Source: Massilia sp. WG5 (GTDB lineage Bacteria; Pseudomonadota; Gammaproteobacteria; Burkholderiales; Burkholderiaceae_D). Taken from it: a DNA stretch of 64,000 bases. Both the position numbers and the translations under genes were made by a program. Below the pieces are notes generated by a model. It had not been told where the DNA came from. It saw only the letters and a list, made by a program, of their open reading frames with translations, and made no database searches. The stretch lies in contig NZ_CP012640.2 in NCBI RefSeq assembly GCF_001412595.2, forward strand, positions 1,736,001 to 1,800,000, given 5' to 3'. Shown here one piece after another: positions 22,553-33,994 of the stretch (its first letter is position 1; each line of letters opens with the position of its first letter).

Positions 22553-23236
22553 ATGATTCCCAATCTGCAGAAAACTTATGACGTCTCGGCCAGCGGCGCC
22601 GTACGCCATCGCGTACTGCGCAATACCTACTGGCTGCTCGCCCTGTCGATGATCCCGACCGTGCTCGGCGCCTTCATCGGCGTGCAGGCGCGCCTGCCGA
22701 TCATGGGCGGCGGCCTCGGTTTCCTGCTGTTCTTCGCGATCGCCTTCGGCTTCATCTTCGCGATCGAGAAGACCAAGAACTCGGCGGCCGGCGTGCCGGT
22801 GCTGCTCGGCTTCACCTTCTTCATGGGCCTGATGCTGACCCCACTGCTGCGCTACACCCTGGGCTTCGCCAACGGCGGCGCGCTGATCATGGGCGCCTTC
22901 GGCGGCACGGCCGTCGTGTTCGCGGCGATGGCGACGGTAGCGACCGTGTCCAAGCGCGACTTCTCCGGCATGGGCAGCTGGCTGTTCGCCGGCACCATCG
23001 TGCTCATCCTGGCGTCGGTGGCCAACATCTTCCTGCACCTGGCCGCGCTGCACCTGGTCGTGCTGGTGCTGGCGATGGGCATCTTCTCGGCCTGGCTGAT
23101 CTTCGACGTCCAGCGCGTCATCAATGGCGGCGAAACCAACTACATCACCGCCACCCTGTCGATCTACCTGGACCTGTACAACATCTTCACCGCCCTGCTG
23201 CAACTGCTCGGCATCGGCTTCGGCAACCGCGATTGA
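22553..23236 (+). CDS. Bax inhibitor-1/YccA family membrane protein
   Basis: A 227-residue polytopic inner-membrane protein with about seven hydrophobic segments and the Bax inhibitor-1 (UPF0005) pattern (LLGFTFFMGLMLTPLL, VTVSKRDFSGMGSWLF-like, FDVQRVINGGETNYITATLSIYLDLYNIF). YccA interacts with the FtsH/HflKC system in E. coli; other bacterial members are pH-sensitive Ca2+ leak channels. The function here is inferred only from family. A strong ribosome site, CCGGAGG, lies 6 bases before ATG 22553. A terminator follows at 23297. Confidence 0.92.
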   Translation: MIPNLQKTYDVSASGAVRHRVLRNTYWLLALSMIPTVLGAFIGVQARLPIMGGGLGFLLFFAIAFGFIFAIEKTKNSAAGVPVLLGFTFFMGLMLTPLLRYTLGFANGGALIMGAFGGTAVVFAAMATVATVSKRDFSGMGSWLFAGTIVLILASVANIFLHLAALHLVVLVLAMGIFSAWLIFDVQRVINGGETNYITATLSIYLDLYNIFTALLQLLGIGFGNRD

Positions 23237-23296
23237 GCGTCGGGGCGCCTTGCCCTGAGGGCTTTCTCGGGCGCTCCTGCAATGTCGCCCTCCAGG

Positions 23297-23322
23297 AACC
23301 GGCCTCGATGGCCGGTTTTTTT
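23297..23322 (+). terminator. rho-independent terminator after Bax inhibitor-1 gene
   Basis: The stem AACCGGCC (23297-23304) pairs with GGCCGGTT (23310-23317), with a 5-base loop and an uninterrupted T run to 23322. Confidence 0.9.
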
Positions 23323-23335
23323 GTACAATAATCGG

Positions 23336-23686
23336 ATGTCTCGCAGCCTGGTCCATGTCTTCCTGTCGCTGCTGCTGCTCGTTTCGCAGCAGCTGTCGCT
23401 GGGCCACGCCTACTCGCACTGGACCGACGTCCAGGAATCGCTGACCGAGCAGCGCCAGAGCGCCTACGACCCCGACGGCGACGGCGGCAAGCCGTCCAAG
23501 CCGGGCCTGCACGAGCAGTGCGGCCAGTGCGCCGCCAGCGCCCAGGTCGCATTCGCGCTGCCGTCGACGGTACGCCAATTCATCCCCGCCGAGCTCGCGT
23601 ACGCCGTCCCCAGCCTCGCGCCCACGCCCGGCATCTGCCTGCTGGCGGCCTGCCCCTTCCAGCAGCGCGCCCCACCCCGGGCCTGA
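23336..23686 (+). CDS. small DUF2946-like exported protein with His/Cys motif
   Basis: A 116-residue protein. It has a hydrophobic N-terminal signal or anchor (about 3-25), a conserved-looking QQLSLGHAYSHW, then HEQCGQCAASAQ (H-x2-C-x2-C) and a C-terminal RAPPRA. Size, His/Cys pattern and the RAPP ending resemble the DUF2946 family, often found next to TonB receptors for copper or zinc; the assignment is moderate. The CxxC with a preceding His may bind metal. It is followed 84 bases later by a ZnuD-like receptor. No ribosome site is evident, and TACAAT lies 6 bases before the ATG, so the transcript could be leaderless. Confidence 0.7.
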   Translation: MSRSLVHVFLSLLLLVSQQLSLGHAYSHWTDVQESLTEQRQSAYDPDGDGGKPSKPGLHEQCGQCAASAQVAFALPSTVRQFIPAELAYAVPSLAPTPGICLLAACPFQQRAPPRA

Positions 23687-23770
23687 TAACGCGTCCCCTG
23701 CTTTTCCCGCGCTGCCCGGCCTTCGCCCCGGCAGCGCGGACCGTTATCCATTCGCTCGAGGTTTTAAACG

Positions 23771-25801
23771 ATGAAAAAGATTCAACCGACGCTGATCGCC
23801 AGCGCGATCCTGTTCGCCTACGCCCCTGCCTTCGCCCAGACGCAGTCCCGGATCACGCCGGACGGCGGCCAGGTCATCAATGAAGGCAAGGTCCAGCAGG
23901 TGGTGGTCACCGCCAATCCGCTGCGCAATGGCGAAGGCGACCAGATCCTGACCCCGGCCAAGGTGCTGGCCGGCGACGAGCTGCGCGACAAGGTCGGCAG
24001 CTCGCTCGGCGAGACCCTGCAGAACGAGCTGGGCGTGTCCGCCTCGGCCTTCGGCGCCGGAGCCTCGCGCCCGATCATCCGCGGCATGGAGGGTTCGCGC
24101 GTGAAGATGCTGGAGAACGGCATGGCGACCTCGGACGTGTCCGGCCTGTCGAACGACCACGCGGTCGCTTCCGAAGGCGCGGTGGCGCGCCAGATCGAGA
24201 TCCTGCGCGGCCCCGCCGCCCTGCTGTACGGCTCCGGCGCGATCGGCGGCCTGGTCAACGTCGTCAACGAACGCATCCCGACCGCGCTCGAAGACAAGCC
24301 CACCGGCCAGGCCGAGAGCCGTTACAGCACGGTCGACAACGGCCGCAACCTGTCCGGCTCGATGGACGGCGCGGTCGGCCACGTCGGCCTGCATATCGAC
24401 GGCAACTGGCGCGACACCAACGATTACAGGATCCCCGGCAGCCGCGTGCTGGGCGACCCGGCCTCCGGCGGCGGCCGGCTGCCGGACAGCGATACCAGCG
24501 AGCGCAGCATCGGCGCCGGCGCCTCCTACATCCGCGACTGGGGCTATGTGGGCGTGTCCGCGAACCACCTGTCGAACAACTACGGCATCCCGAGCGCGGA
24601 AGGTTCGCGCATCGACCAGCGCCAGAACCGCTACGACCTCGACAGCCTCGTGCACGATCCCTTCACGGGCTTCGAGAGCGCGCGCCTGAAGGCCGGCTTC
24701 ACCGACTACCGCCACGCCGAGCTGGGCGAGGACCTGGCGCCCCAGGTCATCTTCAGCAACCGCTCCTTCGAATCGCGCCTGGAGCTGACCCACAAGCCGC
24801 TCACCGGCCTGCACAACCTGCACGGCACCTTCGGCGTGCAGACCGAGAACACCCACTTCTCGGCGCTCTCGGCGGCGGGCGGTCCGGACACGGTGCCGGT
24901 CACGCATTCGACGTCCAGCGCGGCCTTCCTGGTCGAAGAGACTTCGCTCGGCCCGGTTCGCCTGAACGCCGGCGCGCGCTACGAGAACGTGCGCCGCGAA
25001 CCGGTCGGCAACGCCGAGCGCAGTTTCAACCTGGGCTCCGGCTCGGTCGGCGCGCTGTGGCCGTTCACGAAGGGCTATAGCGCCGGCGCCACGCTGTCGT
25101 ATGCCCAGCGCGCGCCGTCCACCGACGAGCTTTACTCGGGCGGCCCGCACGACGCCACCCTGACCTTCGACCTCGGCGACGCCAATCTGAAGAAGGAGGT
25201 CTCGCGCAACATCGAGCTCTCGCTGCAGAAGGACACCGGCATGCTGCGCTGGAAGGCGAACCTGTTCCGCAACAACGTGTCCGACTTCATCTACGGCCAC
25301 ATCACCGACCTCAGCCTTGACCAGGACGGCAATGCCGGCGGCAGCTTCCGCCAGCGCCTGTTCCAGCAGGCCCCGGCCCACATCCAGGGCGCGGAAGCCG
25401 AACTGACGTGGAACGCGGTGGGCATGGGCTGGAACGGCCGCCTGTTCGCCGACGGCTCACGCGGCGAGCTCGACAGCGGCGACAGCCTGCCGCTGCAGCC
25501 GGCCGACCGCATCGGCGCCAGCCTCGGCTACCGCCAGGCCGACTGGCGCGCCGGCCTGTCCTGGACCCACGCGCGCGGCCAGGACCGCTTGGCCGCCTTC
25601 GAGAGCACGCCGACCCCGGCCTACAACCTGGTCGACGCCAACCTCTCGTACACGCAGAAGCTGGAGCACACCGACCTGACCTGGTTCCTGCTGGCGAAAA
25701 ACCTGCTGAACCAGGACATTCGCCTGTCGACTTCGCTGCTGAAGGATATTTCGCCACTGCCTGGCCGGAACCTCGTGTTCGGCGTCCGCGCCAAGTTTTA
25801 A
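23771..25801 (+). CDS. TonB-dependent receptor, ZnuD-like
   Basis: An outer-membrane TonB-gated receptor, 676 residues, with signal peptide cleavage after AFA (about residue 22). A TonB-box-like VQQVVVTAN precedes a plug domain, where RPIIRGMEGSRVKMLENGM, then SGLSNDHAV and RGPAALLYGSGAIGG closely follow the ZnuD zinc-receptor signature. A 22-strand barrel ends in the terminal aromatic (VFGVRAKF). The neighbouring His/Cys small protein supports a metal substrate (Zn or Cu). Unlike some ZnuD proteins, no long His-rich loop is seen, so the metal is not certain. No Zur box was identified upstream. Confidence 0.85.
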   Translation: MKKIQPTLIASAILFAYAPAFAQTQSRITPDGGQVINEGKVQQVVVTANPLRNGEGDQILTPAKVLAGDELRDKVGSSLGETLQNELGVSASAFGAGASRPIIRGMEGSRVKMLENGMATSDVSGLSNDHAVASEGAVARQIEILRGPAALLYGSGAIGGLVNVVNERIPTALEDKPTGQAESRYSTVDNGRNLSGSMDGAVGHVGLHIDGNWRDTNDYRIPGSRVLGDPASGGGRLPDSDTSERSIGAGASYIRDWGYVGVSANHLSNNYGIPSAEGSRIDQRQNRYDLDSLVHDPFTGFESARLKAGFTDYRHAELGEDLAPQVIFSNRSFESRLELTHKPLTGLHNLHGTFGVQTENTHFSALSAAGGPDTVPVTHSTSSAAFLVEETSLGPVRLNAGARYENVRREPVGNAERSFNLGSGSVGALWPFTKGYSAGATLSYAQRAPSTDELYSGGPHDATLTFDLGDANLKKEVSRNIELSLQKDTGMLRWKANLFRNNVSDFIYGHITDLSLDQDGNAGGSFRQRLFQQAPAHIQGAEAELTWNAVGMGWNGRLFADGSRGELDSGDSLPLQPADRIGASLGYRQADWRAGLSWTHARGQDRLAAFESTPTPAYNLVDANLSYTQKLEHTDLTWFLLAKNLLNQDIRLSTSLLKDISPLPGRNLVFGVRAKF

Positions 25802-25906
25802 GTGTGAAATATAAATTTTTCTTCAGAAAATGTATTTTTTCTCAGCCGCGATCCAGCTTGTGCATTTGCGCATAGAATGACGACTTTCGGACTCGAAGGC
25901 GATAGC

Positions 25907-28567
<2,661 letters not shown>

Positions 28568-28575
28568 ACCGCAAC

Positions 28576-28611
28576 CTCGTCGTCCCCGCGCAGGCGAGGA
28601 TCCAGGTATTC
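28576..28611. repeat. family A repeat, copy 3 (half element)
   Basis: Only the left unit (CTCGTCGTCCCCGCGCAGG, then CGAGGATCCAGG) is present. It has one change in the stem, no inverted partner, and is followed by a family B unit at 28641. Both families therefore share one short gap downstream of the hybrid kinase. Confidence 0.7.
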
Positions 28612-28640
28612 GTGAGTGACGCTTGCGTCAAGCTGGCATA

Positions 28641-28668
28641 CGCGTGGGCACGGGGTGCCCACCCTACC
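28641..28668. repeat. family B repeat, copy 2 (single unit)
   Basis: A single unit, CGCGTGGGCACGGGGTGCCC followed by ACCCTACC, forming a GTGGGCAC/GTGCCCAC-type hairpin. It lies immediately before the rlmD stop codon (28670), between convergent genes, where it could help termination. Confidence 0.75.
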
Positions 28669-28669
28669 A

Positions 28670-30067
28670 TTACGCTTCCTGCTGCTGCGCCTCTTCCTTC
28701 ACCTGGAACTCGCGCGGCACGAAATCCTCGACCAGGTCGAACACCCCGATCGACTCCACGTGCGAGGTATGCGGGAACATGTTCGCCACGCCCGCCTTGC
28801 TCATCTTGTAGCCGGCGCGGTGGGTCAGGATGCCGGCGTCGCGCGCCAGGGTCGACGGGCTGCAGGACACATACACGATCCGCTTCGGCATCAGGTCCGG
28901 ATGCGTCAGGCGCAGCTCGGCCAGGGCGATGGCCAGCGCCACCGCGCCGTCGCGCGGCGGGTCGACCAGCATGCGGTCGAACTTGCCCAGCGCGACCAGG
29001 TCATCCTTCGTCACTTCGAACAGGTTGCGGGTCGAGAAGCTGGTCTTGCCGTCCAGGCCGTTGGCGCGCGCATTTTCCAGCGCGCGTGTGGTCAGGGCGG
29101 TACTGCCCTCGATGCCGACCACCTCCCGCGCCCGGGTCGCCAGCGGCAGCGTGAAGTTGCCGAGGCCGCAGAACAGGTCGGCCACGCGCTCGCCCGGCTG
29201 CACCTGCAACAGGCTCAGCGCCTTGTGCACCAGCAGGCGGTTGATCTGGTGGTTCACCTGGGTGAAATCGGTCGGCTTGAAGGGCATGCGGATGCCGAAC
29301 TCCGGCAGCGTGTAGTACAGCTCCTTCTGCTTCGGATAGTAGGGGTAGGCGGTATCCGGCCCCTTCGGCTGCAGCCACCATTCGACATTCCACTTGTCCG
29401 CGAATGCCTTGACCAGCTTTTCGTCGTTGGCGTCGAGCGGCGCCATGATGCGCAGCACCAGCACGGTGCTTTCCTCGCCCACCGCCAGCTCGATCTGCGG
29501 CATCTGCTGGTAGATCGACAGGCTGCTGACCAGCTCGCGCAGCGGGACCAGCATCTTCGAGACGTGCGGCGGCACGATCTCGCAGCTGGTCATGTCGGCC
29601 ACGTAGCTGGAGTGGCGCTCATGGAAGCCGACCAGCATGCCGCCCTTCTTGGGCACATGGCGCACCGACAGGCGGGCGCGGTAGCGGTAGCCCCAGGTCG
29701 GGCCGTACATCGGGCGCATGATGTGCTCGGCCTTGGTCTTGCCGATGTGCCAGAGGTTATCTTCGAGCACGCGCTGCTTCATCGCAACCTGGGCCGAGGG
29801 CTCCAGGTGCTGCATCGAGCAGCCGCCGCAATGCCAGAAGTGCGGGCACTTCGGCTCGACCCGCATCGACGAGGCCTTCTGCAGGGTGAGCATGCGGCCC
29901 GATTCCCAGTTCTTCTTCTTGCGCAGGGTTTCGAAGCTGACCGTTTCACCCGGCAGCGCGCCTTCGACGAAGATGACCTTGCCCGGCGAGCCGTCCTCGT
30001 TCTCCAGGTGGCCGACGCCGCGCGCGTCCATGTCGAGGGATTTGATCTTGATGAAGGTTTCTTGCAT
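28670..30067 (-). CDS. rlmD: 23S rRNA (uracil(1939)-C(5))-methyltransferase RlmD
   Basis: An SAM-dependent RNA m5U methyltransferase of 465 residues. It has a short TRAM domain (FIKIKSLDMDARGVGH), iron-sulfur cysteines in CPHFWHCGGC with a further Cys in MTSCEI, SAM-binding DLFCGLGNFTLPLA, and the catalytic-Cys region VYVSCSPSTLARD. This combination is typical of RumA/RlmD rather than TrmA. The start is ATG 30067; the 17 upstream codons of open frame are not homologous. Confidence 0.95.
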   Translation of the reverse strand: MQETFIKIKSLDMDARGVGHLENEDGSPGKVIFVEGALPGETVSFETLRKKKNWESGRMLTLQKASSMRVEPKCPHFWHCGGCSMQHLEPSAQVAMKQRVLEDNLWHIGKTKAEHIMRPMYGPTWGYRYRARLSVRHVPKKGGMLVGFHERHSSYVADMTSCEIVPPHVSKMLVPLRELVSSLSIYQQMPQIELAVGEESTVLVLRIMAPLDANDEKLVKAFADKWNVEWWLQPKGPDTAYPYYPKQKELYYTLPEFGIRMPFKPTDFTQVNHQINRLLVHKALSLLQVQPGERVADLFCGLGNFTLPLATRAREVVGIEGSTALTTRALENARANGLDGKTSFSTRNLFEVTKDDLVALGKFDRMLVDPPRDGAVALAIALAELRLTHPDLMPKRIVYVSCSPSTLARDAGILTHRAGYKMSKAGVANMFPHTSHVESIGVFDLVEDFVPREFQVKEEAQQQEA

Positions 30068-30125
30068 GGGAATAGAAGAAAGCAAAAACGAGGAAGGTAC
30101 AGGCGATAGGCCGCGCAATCAATCA

Positions 30126-30227
30126 ACGTCGTCCCCGCGAAGGCGGGGATCCAGGTTCGTCGAGCAGTACTAACGCTTGCGTTGGCTAGGCACGAGACTT
30201 GGGTTCCCGCCTGCGCGGGAACGACGG
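30126..30227. repeat. family A palindromic repeat, copy 4 (complete inverted pair)
   Basis: The left unit GTCCCCGCGAAGGCGGGGA with TCCAGGTT and the right unit TTCCCGCCTGCGCGGGAA with preceding ACTTGGG are arranged as in copy 1. It lies between the rpoS stop and the rlmD start. Confidence 0.85.
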
Positions 30228-30242
30228 CAGGTCAGCCGAACA

Positions 30243-31262
30243 TCATAGCAAGGAATCGCGCACCACGCCACGGGCGGCCATGGCCCGTTTCAGCTTGACG
30301 AGGGCTTCCTGCTGGATCTGGCGCACGCGCTCGCGCGTCACGCCCATTTCTTCGGCCAGGGTTTCGAGGGTCGCCGGGTCGTCGTTGTCGAGGCCGAAGC
30401 GGCGCATCACGACCACGCGCTGCTTGTCCGGCAGTTTCTGCAGCCAGTCGCGCACCAGCAGCGTCATCTCGTGGTGTTCGGCGTGCAAGTCGGGACTGAC
30501 GTCGGCCTCGTCCGGCAGCATGTCCATCAGGCTGGTCTGCGGATCGTTGTCGAGCGGGGCGTCGAGCGAGGTCGCGTGCTCGGACAGGGCCAGGATGTCC
30601 TGCACCTCCTCCGCCGGCCGCCCGACCAGGCTGGCGATGTCCTCGGCGCTGGCTTCCTTGCCGTCGTGGTGCTGGGCTTCGAGGTGGTATTTGGCGCGCA
30701 GCATCTGGTTCAGCTCGCGCACCATGTGCACCGGCAGGCGCACCGTGCGGGCCTGGTTCATGATCGCGCGCTCGATGCTCTGGCGGATCCACCAGGTGGC
30801 GTAGGTGGAAAAACGGAAACCGCGCTCCGGCTCGAACTTGTCGATTGCCCGCATCAGGCCGATGTTGCCCTCCTCGATCAGGTCGAGCAGGACCACGCCG
30901 CGGTTGATGTAGTGCTTGGCGATCGAGACCACGAGCCGCAGATTATGCTCGATCATCTTCTGCCGAGCAGCGAACTCCCCGGCCTTGGCCAGGGTCGCGT
31001 AATGCACCTCCTGCTCGGCCGTGAGCAGGGGCTTGGCGCCGATCCGGTTCAGGTAGTACTGGGTGGTGTCGGTGGAGAGTTCGGCCTGCAGTACGCTCTT
31101 GAGCTCGTCCACGCTGTCGGAGGCGGCCGGCCCTTCGGCCAGCAGTTCCGCGCGCTCGCTGCCATCGGCGCCGAAGTCGCTGTCGCCCAGCGCTTCCTCC
31201 GGCACCTCCTCCGGCCCATTGTCCGGCATATCCTGGTCCAGCGGGTCGGGCGGCAGCGTCAT
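30243..31262 (-). CDS. rpoS: RNA polymerase sigma factor RpoS
   Basis: The stationary-phase/general stress sigma factor, 339 residues. It has an acidic N-terminus and then regions 1.2 to 2 ([14 protein letters not shown]; [51 protein letters not shown]; region 2.4 [18 protein letters not shown]). Regions 3 and 4 end in the [24 protein letters not shown]. It lies 9 bases downstream of nlpD in the classic surE-pcm-nlpD-rpoS order; in other bacteria a main rpoS promoter lies inside nlpD. Confidence 0.97.
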   Translation of the reverse strand: MTLPPDPLDQDMPDNGPEEVPEEALGDSDFGADGSERAELLAEGPAASDSVDELKSVLQAELSTDTTQYYLNRIGAKPLLTAEQEVHYATLAKAGEFAARQKMIEHNLRLVVSIAKHYINRGVVLLDLIEEGNIGLMRAIDKFEPERGFRFSTYATWWIRQSIERAIMNQARTVRLPVHMVRELNQMLRAKYHLEAQHHDGKEASAEDIASLVGRPAEEVQDILALSEHATSLDAPLDNDPQTSLMDMLPDEADVSPDLHAEHHEMTLLVRDWLQKLPDKQRVVVMRRFGLDNDDPATLETLAEEMGVTRERVRQIQQEALVKLKRAMAARGVVRDSLL

Positions 31263-31271
31263 TGGTCCTCG

Positions 31272-32195
31272 CTAACGACTGGGCAGGAACTTCGACGGGT
31301 CGACCGGCTTGCCCTGCTGGCGTATCTCGAAATGCAATTTGACCGTGTCGGCATCGGAATCGCCCATCTCGGCGATCACCTGGCCCTTGGTCACGCTCTG
31401 ACCTTCCTTGACCACGATCGCGCGGTTGTGCGCATACGCCGACAGCAGGCTGTTGCTGTGCTTAACAATCACGAGATTACCATATCCGCGGATGCCGCTG
31501 CCCGCGTACATCACCTTACCGGAACCGGCGGCCATCACCTGCTGGCCGAGCTTGCCGGCGATATCGATGCCCTTGTTCTTGCCTTCATCGAAAGTGGCGA
31601 TGATCTTGCCGTCCGACGGCCACATCCAGCTCAGCTTCTCGTCGTCGCTGGCGGTGACCGTGCTGCCGGCCGCCAGGCCCGGGCGCTCGACGGCTTTCGG
31701 GTTCACGGACGGATTGTCGTCCTTCTGGGCTTCGGCCAGGCTGCCTTCGCTGTACGGCTTCTTGTCGCCGCGCGGCGCGGTCTTCTTCGGCACCGCGGCG
31801 GGTTTCTCGACGCCCGGCATCACGATCGGATTGGTGCCGGCGATGGCGCCGGCGTTGCGCTCGGGCGGCGCCACGCGCAGCACCTGGCCGACCTTGATGT
31901 CGTCCGGATCGGCGAGGTTGTTCCAGGCCACCAGGTCGCGGTAGTTCTGGCCGACGTCGAGCGCGATTTTCAGCAGGGTATCGCCCCTGCGCACGGTATA
32001 GCTGCCGCGCGCGTCGGCTTTCGTTTCCTCGGACGCGGGCGACGGGTTTGCGGGATGCTGGGGACGCGGCATCTTGTTGGCGGCCACAGGGGCCGGTCGG
32101 TCGATCACGGGCGCCTGGCGGGTCGGGGTGCTACAGGCGCTCAGCACGATACTGACGGTCAGCAGGGCTAAGCGGGGTGTTGGTTTCATTCTCAT
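31272..32195 (-). CDS. nlpD: murein hydrolase activator NlpD
   Basis: An outer-membrane lipoprotein, 307 residues, with lipobox LSAC near residue 21, a LysM peptidoglycan-binding domain (SYTVRRGDTLLKIALDVGQNYRDLVAWN, about 65-110), a linker, and a C-terminal M23/LytM domain. The first metal-site His of the HxxxD motif is missing (FDEGKNKGIDIAG), although LHFEI keeps one His. It is therefore probably catalytically inactive and an amidase activator like E. coli NlpD. ATG 32189 is an alternative start two codons later. Confidence 0.94.
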   Translation of the reverse strand: MRMKPTPRLALLTVSIVLSACSTPTRQAPVIDRPAPVAANKMPRPQHPANPSPASEETKADARGSYTVRRGDTLLKIALDVGQNYRDLVAWNNLADPDDIKVGQVLRVAPPERNAGAIAGTNPIVMPGVEKPAAVPKKTAPRGDKKPYSEGSLAEAQKDDNPSVNPKAVERPGLAAGSTVTASDDEKLSWMWPSDGKIIATFDEGKNKGIDIAGKLGQQVMAAGSGKVMYAGSGIRGYGNLVIVKHSNSLLSAYAHNRAIVVKEGQSVTKGQVIAEMGDSDADTVKLHFEIRQQGKPVDPSKFLPSR

Positions 32196-32223
32196 CTAAT
32201 TCTGTTACGACTTTCTGGCATTC

Positions 32224-33090
32224 TCAAACGATGCCTGGCCGCAGTGGGACAAAATGGCAGGCTTCCAGCGTTTCGCTGGTCCATTCCGATTTGCCGGTGC
32301 GGGTGATGCGCTGCAGATGCTGGACCTGGGCGCCGACTGGCGCCACCAGCCGGGCGCCGATGGCCAGCTGCTCGAGCAGTGCGCGCGGCACCTCGAGTCC
32401 GGCCGCTGCAAGGACGATGCCATCGAAGGGCGCGACTTGCTGCAGCCCAAGCATACCATCTCCATAGTGCAAGCGCAGGTTTGGGATGCGCAATGGCCGC
32501 AGATTGGCCTTGGCCAGCTCGTGCAGCGGCTTGATGCGCTCGATCGAATACACTTCCTGGGCGACGCAGGACAGCACCGCGGCCTGGTAGCCGCAGCCGG
32601 TGCCGATCTCGAGCACGCGCCTGAGCTGTCCACCTTGCGGCTGGCCGCTTTCCTTGAGCAGTTCGATCATGCGGGCCACGATGTAGGGCTGCGAAATCGT
32701 CTGATTATGACCGATCGGCAGCGAAACGTCAGCATACGCCTGGCTCGACAGGGCCGGCTCGATGAACATGTGGCGCGGCACGGTCTCGAGGGCGGCCAGC
32801 ACTTGCGGGTCCTTGACGCCCTGGCGGGTCACATAGGCCGCCATCGCCCGGCGCCGGGCCTCGGTGGCCGCCAGGTCGGAACGCGCCAGCGTCTGTTGGG
32901 GAAGAGCCGGTTGCTGGGCGCCGCCGTTGCCGGCCGCACGCGCACCCGGGAGCGTCTGGACCTGGCTGGTGCGCGCGTTCTGGGTTGCGGTCTGCGGCGT
33001 CGCCACCGGCGCCGGCGCAGCAGGTTTTCGGGTGCCGCCGCCTGTCACGGAGGACAGCGGCAACGGGAAATTGCTGCGCTTTTCGTTCAT
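32224..33090 (-). CDS. pcm: protein-L-isoaspartate O-methyltransferase
   Basis: Repairs isoaspartyl damage by SAM-dependent methylation. The 288-residue protein has the PCMT core from about residue 80: [36 protein letters not shown] and the SAM motif [15 protein letters not shown]. The N-terminal 75 residues are a low-complexity Ala/Pro/Gln-rich extension not found in E. coli Pcm (about 208 residues). The start ATG 33090 overlaps the surE stop by 4 bases (ATGA). Confidence 0.94.
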   Translation of the reverse strand: MNEKRSNFPLPLSSVTGGGTRKPAAPAPVATPQTATQNARTSQVQTLPGARAAGNGGAQQPALPQQTLARSDLAATEARRRAMAAYVTRQGVKDPQVLAALETVPRHMFIEPALSSQAYADVSLPIGHNQTISQPYIVARMIELLKESGQPQGGQLRRVLEIGTGCGYQAAVLSCVAQEVYSIERIKPLHELAKANLRPLRIPNLRLHYGDGMLGLQQVAPFDGIVLAAAGLEVPRALLEQLAIGARLVAPVGAQVQHLQRITRTGKSEWTSETLEACHFVPLRPGIV

Positions 33091-33824
33091 TCCAGCCACC
33101 CTCGCAAGCTGTCCAGCTGTTCGCGATGGGTCAGGTCGACCTGCAGCGGCGTGATCGACACCCTTCCCTGGCTGGTAGCATAAAAATCGGTGCCCTCGCC
33201 GGCATCGCGGCAGGCGCCGGGCGCGCCGATCCAGAAGATTTCGCGGCCGCGCGGGTCCTGGCCGCGGATCACCGGTTCGGACTGGTGGCGGCGTCCCAGG
33301 CGCGTTGCGGTCAGCGCTCCCATCTGCTCATAAGGCAGGTTCGGGATATTCACGTTGAGCAGGAACGGCGATTCCAGCTTCTCAAGGCGGCGCAGCACGA
33401 TGTCGCGGGCGACGCGCGCGGCCGATTCGATCTCGGACCAGCCGCTGCGGACCTGGGAAAAGGCGATCGCCGGGATACCAAACAGATAAGCCTCGGTCGC
33501 GGCCGCCACAGTGCCCGAGTACAGGGTGTCGTCGCCCATGTTCTGGCCGTTGTTGATGCCGGAGACGACCAGGTCGGGGCGGGCGTCGAGCAGCCCCGTC
33601 AACGCGATGTGCACGCAGTCGGTCGGGGTGCCGTTGACGAAATAGAAACCGTTTGCAGCTTTCGACACCGACAGCGGCCGGTCCAGCGACAGCGAGTTGG
33701 ACGCCCCCGAACGGTTGCTGTCGGGAGCGACCACCACGATGTCGGCGACCGCGGCGAGCGCGTCGGCCAGCGCCTGGATACCAGGAGCGAGATAGCCGTC
33801 GTCGTTACTGATAAGGATTCGCAT
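33087..33824 (-). CDS. surE: 5'/3'-nucleotidase SurE
   Basis: A stationary-phase survival nucleotidase/exopolyphosphatase of 245 residues. It has the metal-binding [15 protein letters not shown] at the N-terminus, [15 protein letters not shown], and the NGTPTDCV and [12 protein letters not shown] motifs. The start is ATG 33824; the upstream frame is spurious. It is the first gene of the surE-pcm-nlpD-rpoS operon. Confidence 0.96.
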   Translation of the reverse strand: MRILISNDDGYLAPGIQALADALAAVADIVVVAPDSNRSGASNSLSLDRPLSVSKAANGFYFVNGTPTDCVHIALTGLLDARPDLVVSGINNGQNMGDDTLYSGTVAAATEAYLFGIPAIAFSQVRSGWSEIESAARVARDIVLRRLEKLESPFLLNVNIPNLPYEQMGALTATRLGRRHQSEPVIRGQDPRGREIFWIGAPGACRDAGEGTDFYATSQGRVSITPLQVDLTHREQLDSLRGWLE

Positions 33825-33961
33825 GCGTGCGATTTTACCTGAAGCAACGGCTGTATCGACGCCTCGGGCTGCACATTTATTGCTCATCGGGACAATCCGG
33901 GCCGCGCCCAGACCGGCGGCCCCCGTGCTTGCCGTCGCGCATGCGCCACACCTGCCCCCGG

Positions 33962-33994
33962 CTGCGGCTCAGCTGCGGCTCAGCTGCGGCTCAG
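33962..33994. repeat. 11-bp tandem repeat, three copies
   Basis: Three perfect copies of CTGCGGCTCAG (33962-33972, 33973-33983, 33984-33994) and a partial fourth (TTGCG). The stop codon of the ATPase gene (33993-33991 on the minus strand) lies in the copy nearest the gene, so copy-number change would leave the protein intact. Confidence 0.95.

Noticed and set aside
31272..32195. NlpD as an active M23 endopeptidase
   Set aside because: The first zinc-binding His is absent (KNKGID), which matches activator-type NlpD.
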